Assembly (NCBI GenBank): GCA_016930955.1
Contig: JAFGFR010000015.1
Span: forward strand, 1-14,233
Source of the DNA: Victivallales bacterium
Lineage (GTDB): Bacteria > Verrucomicrobiota > Lentisphaeria > Victivallales > JAADHT01
Length of the DNA stretch: 14,233 bases
Direction: 5' to 3'
Shown: positions 1-6,941 of the stretch, one piece after another
Position numbering within the stretch: the first letter of the stretch is position 1
Layout of the letters: each line of letters begins with the position of its first letter
Translations under genes and position numbers: made by a program
Notes under the pieces: generated by a model
What the model was told of the DNA's origin: nothing
Database searches by the model: none
What the model saw: only the letters and a program-made list of their open reading frames with translations

Positions 1-244
1 AAATGAGGATGGAGACATGGTGCAATGCGGCGAGCCGATCCCGTAGGGATCAAAGCCCGACGAACGTCGGGAGCGAAGCGGCACCCCAAAGGGTTAAATC
101 TCAAAAATTCTTCTAACCAAAAAGGTGAAAGTTCAGTTAAACTTAAAGCCTTGTATACAAATATGTTAACTTATATTTTTGAGATTTAACTGCTTCATTT
201 AGGATCATGCGTTCAGTAATCTTCTGAGACAACCGTCTATTCAA
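1..244. other. Non-coding left edge with palindromes
   Basis: I see no gene in these 244 bases downstream of cysNC. The first 95 bases hold small GC-rich palindromes, such as cccgacgaacgtcggg (54-69), and look like an intergenic repeat. A perfect 16-bp inverted repeat follows (93-108 and 175-190), with an AT-rich loop that contains the palindrome ttgtatacaa (151-160). No clear terminator for the cys operon is visible directly after the cysNC stop. The nature of this segment is unknown. Confidence 0.5.
93..190. repeat. 16-bp perfect inverted repeat, 66-nt loop
   Basis: Arm 93-108 (gttaaatctcaaaaat) is the exact reverse complement of arm 175-190. The loop is AT-rich and contains smaller symmetric sequences (aagttcagttaaactt, ttgtatacaa). 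It could be a small non-autonomous mobile element or a structured transcript end; the sequence does not decide between these. Confidence 0.5.
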
Positions 245-261
245 TTATGAGACGATTAGTA
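242..261. repeat. 20-bp long-range inverted repeat, left copy
   Basis: The bases caattatgagacgattagta are the exact reverse complement of 13881-13900, about 13.6 kb away. This copy covers the last codons and stop of cysNC plus a few downstream bases. Identity stops abruptly on both sides. Confidence 0.7.
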
Positions 262-2167
262 AGTTCTTCAAATATTCGAGTATCTTCTCTGCGGCGCTGT
301 GGTGTGTCAAGGACAGCATGTCAAGTTTTATTGCAGAATCCTTGGGCTCATCATATGGATATGACACTCCTGCCACATCCCTCACCGCGCCCTCATCAGC
401 CTGCCGGTAAAGCCCTGTGCTGTCATTTTTCCTGCATTCCTCAAGCGGCAACGACACGAAGGCCTCTATGAACCTGCCCTTCCCAACTATGTCCGACATC
501 TGTCTTCTTATGCTGCTGTCAGGCGCTATGAAGGCACAAATGCAAATCAGCCCGTGGGAATTGAGGATACGCGCGGTCTCGGCAGCCCTGCGCAGGTTTT
601 CCGCCCTGTCCGAAATATCAAAGTCAAGCTCCCTGCTGATACCTGACCTCAAGTCCCTTCCTGTAAGCACGACAGACGCATGACCGGAATCGAAAAGAAG
701 CTTCTCGAGTTGATAGGCAATCTCCGACTTACCGGAAGCATGAAGACCCGTAAGCATGATAGTTACAGGCTTTTGATTGTATGCGCACTCGCGATCCTGT
801 GCCGTAACAATAGAAACAGCGCCGCAGTCTTCAGGAGCTTTATCGCTCTCAGAATGCATATCCGATATTATCGGCTCGACCGACTCGCGCTCGATTATCA
901 TCCCGGCTGCAGACGTGGCATTGCTGACGGGGTCTATCAGGATGAAACTACCCGTGTCCCGGTTCCTGGAATAGGCATCGAAGAATATCGGCCGGTTCGC
1001 CGTCAAAACAACACGCCCGATATCATTCAATTCTAATGCTTCCGCCTGCCGGCGACTCAAAGTCCCCACGTCAACCCTGTAGCGAATACCGTCAAGCTTT
1101 GCCTTGCATGTGCGTGTGCCATGCTTCAAAACATACGTCCCGCCAAGCTCCATCGCCTTGTCGTCCATCCAGATCAGCATCGCCTCGAAATGCCTTGATG
1201 AGTGCGGTATGTTGTGCTTGTGCGAGAGCATGTCACCGCGGCTGATGTCAATCTCGTCCTCAAGAGTGAAAGTGATAGACATAGGCGCAAAGGCGGCATC
1301 GAGGTCGCCGTCGTAGGACACCAGAGATTTGATCCTGCTGGTCTTGCGTGACGGCAGAGCCACCACCTCGTCCCCCTTTTTGACAACGCCCGATGCGATT
1401 CTGCTGCAGTAACCCCTGAAAGACGAGTCTGGCCTTAGTACATACTGCAGCGGCATCCGCAAATCCAGAAGGTTGCGGTCGCTTGTTATATAGAGCTCCT
1501 CCAGATAGGACAGCACCGGGCTGCCCTTGTGCCAGTCCATGTTGGGGCTTTTCTCGACAATATTGTCGCCCTTCAACGCACTCACCGGGATGAAATGGAT
1601 ATCCTTTATGCCCAATTTGGCTGCGAAATTCCCAAAATCCACCTTGATGTCATCGAAGACCTTCTGCGAATAATCCACCAGGTCCATCTTATTGACAGCG
1701 ACGAGCATGTGCGGGATGCCCAGGAGCGAGGCGATGAAGGCATGCCTTTTTGACTGTATCAGCACCCCCTGGCTCGCGTCAATGAGTATAAGCGCCAGAT
1801 CGGCGGTCGAGGCGCCGGTGGCCATGTTGCGGGTGTATTGCTCGTGACCCGGGGTGTCGGCGATGATAAACTTCCTTCTCGGTGTGGAAAAATACCTGTA
1901 CGCCACATCAATCGTTATGCCCTGCTCCCTCTCAGCCTTCAACCCGTCGGTTATCAACGAAAAATCTATCCCACCGTCTAACACGCCGGCCACCCGCGAG
2001 ACACCACGGATCGAATCAAGCTGGTCGTCATACACCCCCTTCGAGTCGTGCAGCAACCTCCCGATAAGGGTGGACTTGCCGTCGTCAACACTACCGGCCG
2101 TGCTGAAACGCAAAAGATCCTTCTTCGCGTCCAGGTCGAGAAATCGGTGGATAACTGTTTGCTTCAT
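245..2167 (-). CDS. cysN: Sulfate adenylyltransferase GTPase subunit fused to a degenerate APS-kinase-like domain (CysN/NodQ type)
   Basis: This is the regulatory GTPase of ATP sulfurylase, which couples GTP hydrolysis to APS formation by CysD. Numbering is from the ATG at 2167, chosen because GGGGA precedes it; an in-frame ATG at 2191, 3 nt after the cysD stop, has poor spacing. Residues 20-240 form an EF-Tu-like G domain: GSVDDGKST (25-33), DTPGHE (104-109), NKMD (159-162). Beta-barrel domains follow to about 430. Residues 466-640 resemble APS kinase, keeping the P-loop GLHASGKS (474-481) and RAENLRR. However, the conserved LDGDN becomes LTGRD (501-505), and the phosphorylatable Ser of FISP is Ala548. 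The kinase domain is therefore probably inactive or regulatory, consistent with the separate intact CysC two genes upstream. The last codons lie in a 20-bp sequence repeated inverted at 13881-13900. ATP sulfurylase function is very likely; PAPS synthesis by this protein is doubtful. Confidence 0.93.
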   Translation of the reverse strand: MKQTVIHRFLDLDAKKDLLRFSTAGSVDDGKSTLIGRLLHDSKGVYDDQLDSIRGVSRVAGVLDGGIDFSLITDGLKAEREQGITIDVAYRYFSTPRRKFIIADTPGHEQYTRNMATGASTADLALILIDASQGVLIQSKRHAFIASLLGIPHMLVAVNKMDLVDYSQKVFDDIKVDFGNFAAKLGIKDIHFIPVSALKGDNIVEKSPNMDWHKGSPVLSYLEELYITSDRNLLDLRMPLQYVLRPDSSFRGYCSRIASGVVKKGDEVVALPSRKTSRIKSLVSYDGDLDAAFAPMSITFTLEDEIDISRGDMLSHKHNIPHSSRHFEAMLIWMDDKAMELGGTYVLKHGTRTCKAKLDGIRYRVDVGTLSRRQAEALELNDIGRVVLTANRPIFFDAYSRNRDTGSFILIDPVSNATSAAGMIIERESVEPIISDMHSESDKAPEDCGAVSIVTAQDRECAYNQKPVTIMLTGLHASGKSEIAYQLEKLLFDSGHASVVLTGRDLRSGISRELDFDISDRAENLRRAAETARILNSHGLICICAFIAPDSSIRRQMSDIVGKGRFIEAFVSLPLEECRKNDSTGLYRQADEGAVRDVAGVSYPYDEPKDSAIKLDMLSLTHHSAAEKILEYLKNLLIVS

Positions 2168-2194
2168 GATTTCCCCACAATTATGCCCCATGCC

Positions 2195-3118
2195 TTAAAA
2201 ATACCCCTCGCGCTTCTTGTCCTCCATGGAGCCTTCGGCATCATGGTCTATGATACGTGTTGCCCTTTCCGAAGTCCTTTCGGACATCATCTCCTGGATT
2301 ATTTTAGGAACCGAGTCGGCATCAGATCGAACCGCACCGGTACAAGGATAGCACCCAAGCGTGCGGAAACGGCAAAGGACCTCCTGGGGTGCGTCTCCAT
2401 TCCTGAGCGGAATATCCGAGTCAAGAGGGATCAGCTGCTTGTCGCGAACTATCACTTTACGCTTTTTCGCGAAATACAAAGGCACTATCGGGATTTTCTC
2501 CAGGTGTATATAGTGCCATACGTCCAGCTCCGTCCAGTTTGAGATCGGGAAGACCCTTATGGACTCGCCCTTGTCTATCCTCGTGTTGTATATGCTCCAA
2601 AGCTCCGGGCGCTGGTTTTTCGGGTCCCACTGGCCGGAAGAGTCGCGGAAAGAAAAAATCCTTTCCTTCGCGCGGGACTTCTCCTCGTCACGCCTCGCAC
2701 CGCCAAATGCGGCATCGTGCCTGCCCTCACGCAGAACATCCACCAAAGCCTGGGTCTTCAGAAAGGAACAACACTTCTGGGTGCCCAGGTCAAAAGGGTT
2801 GACATTGCGCGATATTGCCTGCTCATTGCGGTAAACCCTGAGTCGTGCGCCGATGGACTTTGTCCACTTGTCCCTGAACTCGTACATCTCCTTGAATTTG
2901 AACCCCGTGTCCACGTGCAGCAGAGGAAAAGGTATCTTCCCCGGATAAAAGGCCTTCTGCGCAAGCCTCACCATCACAGACGAGTCCTTGCCGACTGAAT
3001 AGAGCATCACCGGATTATCAAATTCCGCGGCCACCTCCCTTATGATTTGTATGCTCTCAGACTCAAGCATCTCCAGATGGGTCAGGGTAAGGCTAGTCGC
3101 CTCCTTCAACTCACTCAT
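2195..3118 (-). CDS. cysD: Sulfate adenylyltransferase subunit 2
   Basis: This is the catalytic ATP sulfurylase subunit (CysD/NodP), which adenylates sulfate to APS in the cytoplasm with CysN. It has 307 residues, the usual family length. It carries the N-type PP-loop SVGKDSSVM near residues 41-49, then family blocks GGARRDEEKSRAKER, QRPELW and a C-terminal RFRTLGCYPCTGA segment. Its ATG overlaps the cysC stop in an ATGA, so translation is coupled to cysC. Only a few bases separate its stop from cysNC. The order cysC-cysD-cysN, tightly packed, indicates one transcript. The neighbouring sugar genes suggest that the product serves glycan sulfation, as NodPQ does in rhizobia; that is inference. 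Assimilatory use is equally possible. Confidence 0.96.
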   Translation of the reverse strand: MSELKEATSLTLTHLEMLESESIQIIREVAAEFDNPVMLYSVGKDSSVMVRLAQKAFYPGKIPFPLLHVDTGFKFKEMYEFRDKWTKSIGARLRVYRNEQAISRNVNPFDLGTQKCCSFLKTQALVDVLREGRHDAAFGGARRDEEKSRAKERIFSFRDSSGQWDPKNQRPELWSIYNTRIDKGESIRVFPISNWTELDVWHYIHLEKIPIVPLYFAKKRKVIVRDKQLIPLDSDIPLRNGDAPQEVLCRFRTLGCYPCTGAVRSDADSVPKIIQEMMSERTSERATRIIDHDAEGSMEDKKREGYF

Positions 3119-3726
3119 CGCTCATCCTCTATAAAATTGTTTCGTTTAAGCATCAATATAACCATTTTAACAGAATCTTCAACGGACAACGCCGAGGTGT
3201 CGAGCACGAGTTCAGGGGCATGTGGCTTTTCATATACCGAGTCAATCCCCGTGAAGTTGCTGATCTCACCTTTTCGAGCTTTCCCGTATAGCCCCTTGGG
3301 ATCCCTGGCCTCGCAAACATGGAGAGGGACATCGAGGAAAACCTCGAAGAAGCGGCTGTTCCCCGCCGCCCTACGAGCCTGTTCACGCCCTTTTGCAAAA
3401 GGTGAGATAAAGGCGGTTATAGCAATCACCCCGGCATCTGCGAAAAGCGCGGCCACCTCCCCGATCCGCCTGATGTTCTCATCCCGGCCATCGTCAGAAA
3501 ACCCCAGATCCGAGTTCAACCCGTGGCGGATGTTGTCACCATCGAGTATATATGCCATGTTCCCCGACTTCACCAGCGACAGCTCCAGCTCTTTCGCTAT
3601 GGTCGACTTCCCCGAGCCCGAAAGCCCGGTGAGCCACACCACACAGCCTTTATGACCCGTGAGCTGCTCCCTTTCAGACTTGGAAAGAAAACCCGCCGAC
3701 CAAACTATATTTTCAGATTTGCCCAT
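3115..3726 (-). CDS. cysC: Adenylylsulfate (APS) kinase
   Basis: It phosphorylates APS with ATP to give PAPS, the sulfate donor for sulfotransferases or for reduction. The 203 residues contain the whole family signature: P-loop GLSGSGKST (34-42), LDGDN (61-65), ENIRR (83-87), FISPF with the phosphorylatable Ser108, then DPKGLY and TGIDSVYE. One family position in the segment after LGFS is Gly80 where Asp is common (DGRDENIRR). It is the first gene of a cysC-cysD-cysN operon and overlaps cysD by 4 nt. The start at 3726 is preceded by GAGG at good spacing. Upstream lies a 519-bp gap filled by a truncated MITE-like element and heptamer arrays, so its promoter is not obvious. It is presumably the working APS kinase, because the copy fused to CysN lacks key residues. 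Confidence 0.96.
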   Translation of the reverse strand: MGKSENIVWSAGFLSKSEREQLTGHKGCVVWLTGLSGSGKSTIAKELELSLVKSGNMAYILDGDNIRHGLNSDLGFSDDGRDENIRRIGEVAALFADAGVIAITAFISPFAKGREQARRAAGNSRFFEVFLDVPLHVCEARDPKGLYGKARKGEISNFTGIDSVYEKPHAPELVLDTSALSVEDSVKMVILMLKRNNFIEDER

Positions 3727-3738
3727 AATTATCCTCGT

Positions 3739-3904
3739 GTAACTACTCAGGTATTCAGGTGTCAGGAGTCAGGAGTCAGAATGCAGAATAGCCTTCGAAT
3801 ACGCCTCCAACAACTTACTAACTTCCACTAACACTTCCGTCAACTCGGAAACATCACCGTTAAATCTTCGAATGTTTTCGCCGGTTCTTTCATTCTGACT
3901 CCTG
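3739..3904 (-). mobile_element. Internally deleted four-helix-bundle element, copy A (right end lost)
   Basis: It begins with gtaactactcagg (3739-3751), followed by gtcaggagtc units. The rest matches the two ends of the full element at 5291-5720, with the middle removed. The junction reads ccgttaaatcttcg, the same as in copy C. The mini-frame left from the start codon, beginning MKEPAKTFEDL, shifts frame and stops after about 17 codons, so no protein is expected. The second terminal inverted repeat is missing and is replaced by the heptamer array that starts at about 3905. The element sits directly upstream of cysC. Confidence 0.8.
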
Positions 3905-4130
3905 TTCACGGTTCACGGTTCACAGTTCACAGTTGCTGCTTGCTGGTTGTTGGTTGTTGGTTTTCCTGACTCCTGACTCCTGTCTCCTGTCTCCTGACTC
4001 CTGTTATCTGTTCACAGTTCACGGTTCACGGTTGCTGGTTGTTGGTTGTTGGTTGTTGGTTTTCCTGTCTCCTGTCTCCTGTCTCCTGACTCCTGTTATC
4101 TGTTCACGGTTCACGGTTCACGGTTGGTGG
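3902..4130. repeat. Nested heptamer tandem arrays
   Basis: Two long units (about 3902-4007 and 4008-4099) plus a partial third (4100-4130) each run through the same succession of 7-bp tandem repeats. These are ttcacgg/ttcacag, then ttgctgg/ttgttgg, then tcctgac/tcctgtc, ending in tgttat. All three families keep period 7 although their sequences differ. The tcctgac heptamer is the same word found in the ends of the four-helix-bundle elements. No open frame here looks like a gene. Confidence 0.8.
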
Positions 4131-4245
4131 ACGGCAAGGCCACCGTCTCTCCCGATGCCTCCGGCGCGAAAACCCGACACCTGCCACCGGTTGTTAGTTG
4201 TTGGTTGCCGGTTTTCCTGAAACCTGCATGCCGGGACCTCTGATC
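4131..4245. other. Non-coding gap between the heptamer array and gmd stop
   Basis: It contains a possible hairpin in which ggtgg near 4127 pairs with ccacc near 4139, and a degraded ttgttgg-type repeat at about 4193-4210. No gene is seen. Together with the array and copy A it makes up the 519-bp gap between gmd and cysC. That gap suggests the cys genes are a separate unit rather than the tail of the sugar operon. Confidence 0.4.
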
Positions 4246-5268
4246 TCAGTGCCCTGCTTCCTTGAGGATTTTCTCCTTCTGTGCCAGCCTCACGTCGGAC
4301 TCGACCATCATGTCCACGAGCTGGACGAATGAAGTCTCGGGCTGCCATTTGAGGAGGCTCTTGGCCTTCGAGTTGTCCCCGAGGAGACATTCCACCTCAG
4401 CGGGGCGGAAGTACCTGGGATCTATCTCGACGTGCCTTTCCCAGTCGAGGCCGAGCTTAGAGAACACTTCCTCGACAAAGTGCCTCACCGTGTATGTCTC
4501 GCCTGTGGCGACCACGAAGTCGTCCGGCTTGTCCTGCTGCAGCATCAGCCACATCGCCTTGACGTAGTCCCCGGCAAAGCCCCAGTCGCGGCTGGCATCG
4601 AGATTGCCAAGGAAAAGCTTGTCCTGCAACCCGAGCTTGATCCGTGTCGCCGCCCGGGTAATCTTTCTGGTGACAAACGTCTCCCCGCGCCGCGGGCTCT
4701 CATGGTTGAATAGTATCCCGTTGGAGGCGAAAATCCCGTAGCTCTCGCGGTAGTTTACCGTCTGCCAGTGGGCGTAGACCTTGGCGCAGGCATAGGGACT
4801 CCGGGGATAAAAAGAAGTGGTCTCCTTCTGAGGCGTCTCCACGACCTTGCCGAACATCTCGGAGGACCCCGCCTGATAGAACCTGACCTGCCTCCCCGTG
4901 TTCTGCTGGTAGTCTCTGATCGCCTCGAGGCTTCTCAGTGTGCCGAGGCCTACGATGTCCGCCGTGTATTCCGGCTGGTCGAAGGATACCCTCACATGCG
5001 ACTGCGCGCCGAGGTTATAAAACTCCTCCGGCCGGATAGTCTCCAGTATCTTCCGTATGTTCCCCGAGTCGCTCAGGTCGCCGTAGTGGAGGTGAAGCCT
5101 CACACCCGAAAGATGCATGTCTTTGAAGAGATGGTCTATCCTCTCCGTGTTGAACGAGCTGGCACGACGGATGATGCCGTGAACCTCGTAGCCCTTATCG
5201 AGCAGCAGCTCGCTCAAATACGACCCGTCCTGACCAGTAATGCCTGTGATCAATGCCTTCTTTGTCAT
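4246..5268 (-). CDS. gmd: GDP-mannose 4,6-dehydratase
   Basis: It converts GDP-D-mannose to GDP-4-keto-6-deoxy-D-mannose, the branch point to GDP-L-fucose, GDP-rhamnose, perosamine and colitose. It is a full-length extended SDR of 340 residues. It has the NADP motif GITGQDG (9-15), the SSE segment (135-137) that supplies catalytic Ser/Glu, YxxxK at Tyr159/Lys163, and the substrate-binding ESPRRGETFVTRKITRA block. The start at 5268 has GAGAGGA a few bases upstream. A four-helix-bundle element (5291-5720) separates it from the DegT-type gene, so the two were probably adjacent before insertion. Its product is the likely substrate for the DegT-type enzyme, the Fcl-like reductase, or both. Confidence 0.96.
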   Translation of the reverse strand: MTKKALITGITGQDGSYLSELLLDKGYEVHGIIRRASSFNTERIDHLFKDMHLSGVRLHLHYGDLSDSGNIRKILETIRPEEFYNLGAQSHVRVSFDQPEYTADIVGLGTLRSLEAIRDYQQNTGRQVRFYQAGSSEMFGKVVETPQKETTSFYPRSPYACAKVYAHWQTVNYRESYGIFASNGILFNHESPRRGETFVTRKITRAATRIKLGLQDKLFLGNLDASRDWGFAGDYVKAMWLMLQQDKPDDFVVATGETYTVRHFVEEVFSKLGLDWERHVEIDPRYFRPAEVECLLGDNSKAKSLLKWQPETSFVQLVDMMVESDVRLAQKEKILKEAGH

Positions 5269-5290
5269 CTTATCCTCTCAATCTTTAATT

Positions 5291-5720
5291 GTAACTACTC
5301 AGGAGTCAGAATTCAGGAGTCAGAATCCAGAATAGCCTTCGAATACGCCTCCAACAATTTACTAACTTCCACCAACACTGCCGTCAACTCGGAAACATCG
5401 CCGTAGCCGAGGTCGCGGACAAGAATCAAGTAATAACGTGATTCTTCAAGGAAGCCTTGCGCGATGTTAAGAAATCTGAGTTTGTCTGGTTTCCCTCGCT
5501 TCCTGAATCCTTCCGCGATATTCGCAGCAATGGATACAGCGGCGCGGCGAAATTGAGATGACAAACCGTACGTTTCCGAGCGCGGAAATGTTTTAGATAA
5601 ACGGTAGACAGCAAGAACAAATTGATGGGCCTTCTGCCAAACCACTAAATCTTCGAATGTTTTCGCCGGTTCTTTCATTCTGACTCCTGAATTCTGACTC
5701 CTGACTACCTGAGCAGTCAC
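5291..5720 (-). mobile_element. Full-length element carrying a four-helix-bundle gene, copy B
   Basis: The left end gtaactactcagg (5291-5303) and the right end (5708-5720), read in reverse complement as gtgactgctcagg, match at 11 of 13 positions. Similarity continues inward through aggagtcagaattc repeats, giving inverted ends of roughly 40 bp. Between them is one gene, for a four-helix-bundle protein. The element fills the space between the DegT-type gene stop and the gmd start. I find no target duplication around this copy. No transposase is present, so movement would need one acting in trans. Confidence 0.75.
5313..5678 (-). CDS. Four-helix-bundle protein (S23/IVP family)
   Basis: This 121-residue protein belongs to the family first seen in intervening sequences of 23S rRNA genes, related in fold to the Avd proteins of diversity-generating retroelements. 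Visible hallmarks are FEDLVVWQKAHQFVLAVYRLSKTFP near the start, LSSQFRRAAVSIAANIAEGF in helix 2, a run through LNIAQGFLEESRYYLILVRDLGY, and a final amphipathic helix. The family's biochemical role is unsettled, and basic surfaces are thought to bind nucleic acid. The ATG at 5678 is preferred over the GTG at 5720 because AGGAG lies 5-6 nt upstream, within the repeat word itself. The gene occupies nearly the whole of a terminal-inverted-repeat element; deleted relatives lie at 3739-3904 and 13609-13788. Confidence 0.88.
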   Translation of the reverse strand: MKEPAKTFEDLVVWQKAHQFVLAVYRLSKTFPRSETYGLSSQFRRAAVSIAANIAEGFRKRGKPDKLRFLNIAQGFLEESRYYLILVRDLGYGDVSELTAVLVEVSKLLEAYSKAILDSDS

Positions 5721-5726
5721 TCGGTT

Positions 5727-6941
5727 TTACCCTAATATTTTCCGAAATGCCTTCGCTATAAACTCCAGGTCCTCGTCTTCCATGAACTGGTGGCAGCCGA
5801 TATAAAAACCGTGTGTCCCGACATATTCGGCGTTGGGCAACCTGCCAAGATATTGCTCGCGGAGATGCGAGTATGCCTGCTGGTGCAGGGGGATGCACCC
5901 GAACAGCGGCCTGTTCTCCACGCCCTCACGGTCGAGCTTCTTGAGGAAGTTCGCACGTATGACTCTGGAATCCTTCCTAATGACGACCGGATAGCCCAAA
6001 TAACTGTAGTCCTCCGAAAAAAGCGGAAGCCGGAGGTCGTCGGAGAAGTCGTCGAGGAGCTCGTTCAGCTTCCTGACGTTCTCCAGGCGCGCAGCCCTGA
6101 TCTGCTCGGCCTTCGCCAGCATCGCGCAGCCCAACGCAGCGCAGAAGTCCATGGTCTTGAAATTGTAGCCGATATGTGTATGCATGAAACGCGGATCATG
6201 GAACTCGTCGTCCTCGGGCTTCATCATCACGCATCCGGTCTTGTTGCGGACGCAGCGACGGCAGGTGCAGCGCCTGCCGTTGGACTTGAGCGAACGCATC
6301 AAGCCCTCAAGCCTCGAATCGCTCGTCAATACCGCACCCATCTCCCCGGCCTGGATGTTGTGCGCCACATAAAAGGAGTACGCCGAGCATATCCCGAATG
6401 TCCCGACCTTCTGCCCCTTGTACAACGTCCCGTGGGACTGCGCCGAGTCCTCGAACACCTGCAAGTCGTGCCTCCTCGCTATGTCAAGCAGACTGTCCAT
6501 GTCGTTGGGATAACCCATCAAATGCACAGGCAGGATCAGCGCCACGTCATCGGCACCGCTTTCCCTAACCGCCTGCTCGACCGACTCGGGCAAGAGCTTG
6601 AATGTCAACGGGTCAATATCAGCATACACCGGCTGCATCCCCGCCAGGACAATCGCATTCGATGTCGCAGCATAGGTCACCGGGCTGGTGATCACCTTCT
6701 TGCCTCGAACAATCTTAGGGAAGCGCTCGTCAACGATCAATGCCGTGAGCCCCAGCAGCAGCGACGACGACCCGGAGTTGGTTATCACCCCCCCATCCGT
6801 GCCGATATACTCCGCAAACTCGTTCTCAAAACGGTATGCCCAATCGCCCTCGGTGATATGCCCCGACTCGATCACCGACATCAAGGCCTCCTTCTCGTCA
6901 GCCCCGAGTGCTATCTCGCCTATCCTTATCCTTCTCTTCAT
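5727..6941 (-). CDS. DegT/DnrJ/EryC1-fold enzyme with His in place of the PLP lysine; probable keto-deoxysugar 3-dehydrase
   Basis: The fold is that of PLP-dependent sugar aminotransferases (404 residues). The cofactor block EDSAQSHG (164-171) is typical. However, in SFYVAHNI (189-196) the residue aligned with the Schiff-base lysine is His194, confirmed by the codon CAC. In this superfamily Lys-to-His marks 3-dehydrases such as E1/RfbH (CDP-sugar) and ColD (GDP-4-keto-6-deoxymannose). It also carries a Cys cluster, Cys225-x-Cys227-x2-Cys230-x6-Cys237, where E1 places [2Fe-2S] ligands, though the fourth E1 cysteine position is Ala167. With gmd beside it, a GDP-4-keto-6-deoxymannose 3-dehydrase giving colitose-type sugars is my best guess. 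A CDP-sugar enzyme or a plain aminotransferase annotation are alternatives. The start has AGGA very close upstream. Confidence 0.85.
   Translation of the reverse strand: MKRRIRIGEIALGADEKEALMSVIESGHITEGDWAYRFENEFAEYIGTDGGVITNSGSSSLLLGLTALIVDERFPKIVRGKKVITSPVTYAATSNAIVLAGMQPVYADIDPLTFKLLPESVEQAVRESGADDVALILPVHLMGYPNDMDSLLDIARRHDLQVFEDSAQSHGTLYKGQKVGTFGICSAYSFYVAHNIQAGEMGAVLTSDSRLEGLMRSLKSNGRRCTCRRCVRNKTGCVMMKPEDDEFHDPRFMHTHIGYNFKTMDFCAALGCAMLAKAEQIRAARLENVRKLNELLDDFSDDLRLPLFSEDYSYLGYPVVIRKDSRVIRANFLKKLDREGVENRPLFGCIPLHQQAYSHLREQYLGRLPNAEYVGTHGFYIGCHQFMEDEDLEFIAKAFRKILG

Noticed and set aside
3047..3655. 202-codon plus-strand open frame
   Set aside because: It is a shadow of cysC/cysD on the other strand with low-complexity Ser/Pro-rich translation.
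3902..4130. CRISPR array
   Set aside because: Repeats are contiguous heptamers without unique spacers, and no cas gene is present.
3933..4243. Plus-strand frames through the heptamer array
   Set aside because: A period-7 repeat stays open in several frames by chance; the translations are repetitive and hydrophobic without gene signals.
4768..5406. 212-codon plus-strand open frame
   Set aside because: It is antisense to gmd and runs into the four-helix-bundle element; no family features.
5291..5720. Diversity-generating retroelement (Avd accessory)
   Set aside because: The four-helix-bundle protein is related in fold to Avd, but there is no reverse transcriptase, template repeat or variable repeat in the window.
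5291..5720. 23S rRNA intervening sequence in place
   Set aside because: No rRNA sequence flanks it; both neighbours are sugar genes.
5283..5728. Target duplication around copy B
   Set aside because: Flanks ctttaatt and tcggtttt do not match, so no duplication can be claimed for this copy.
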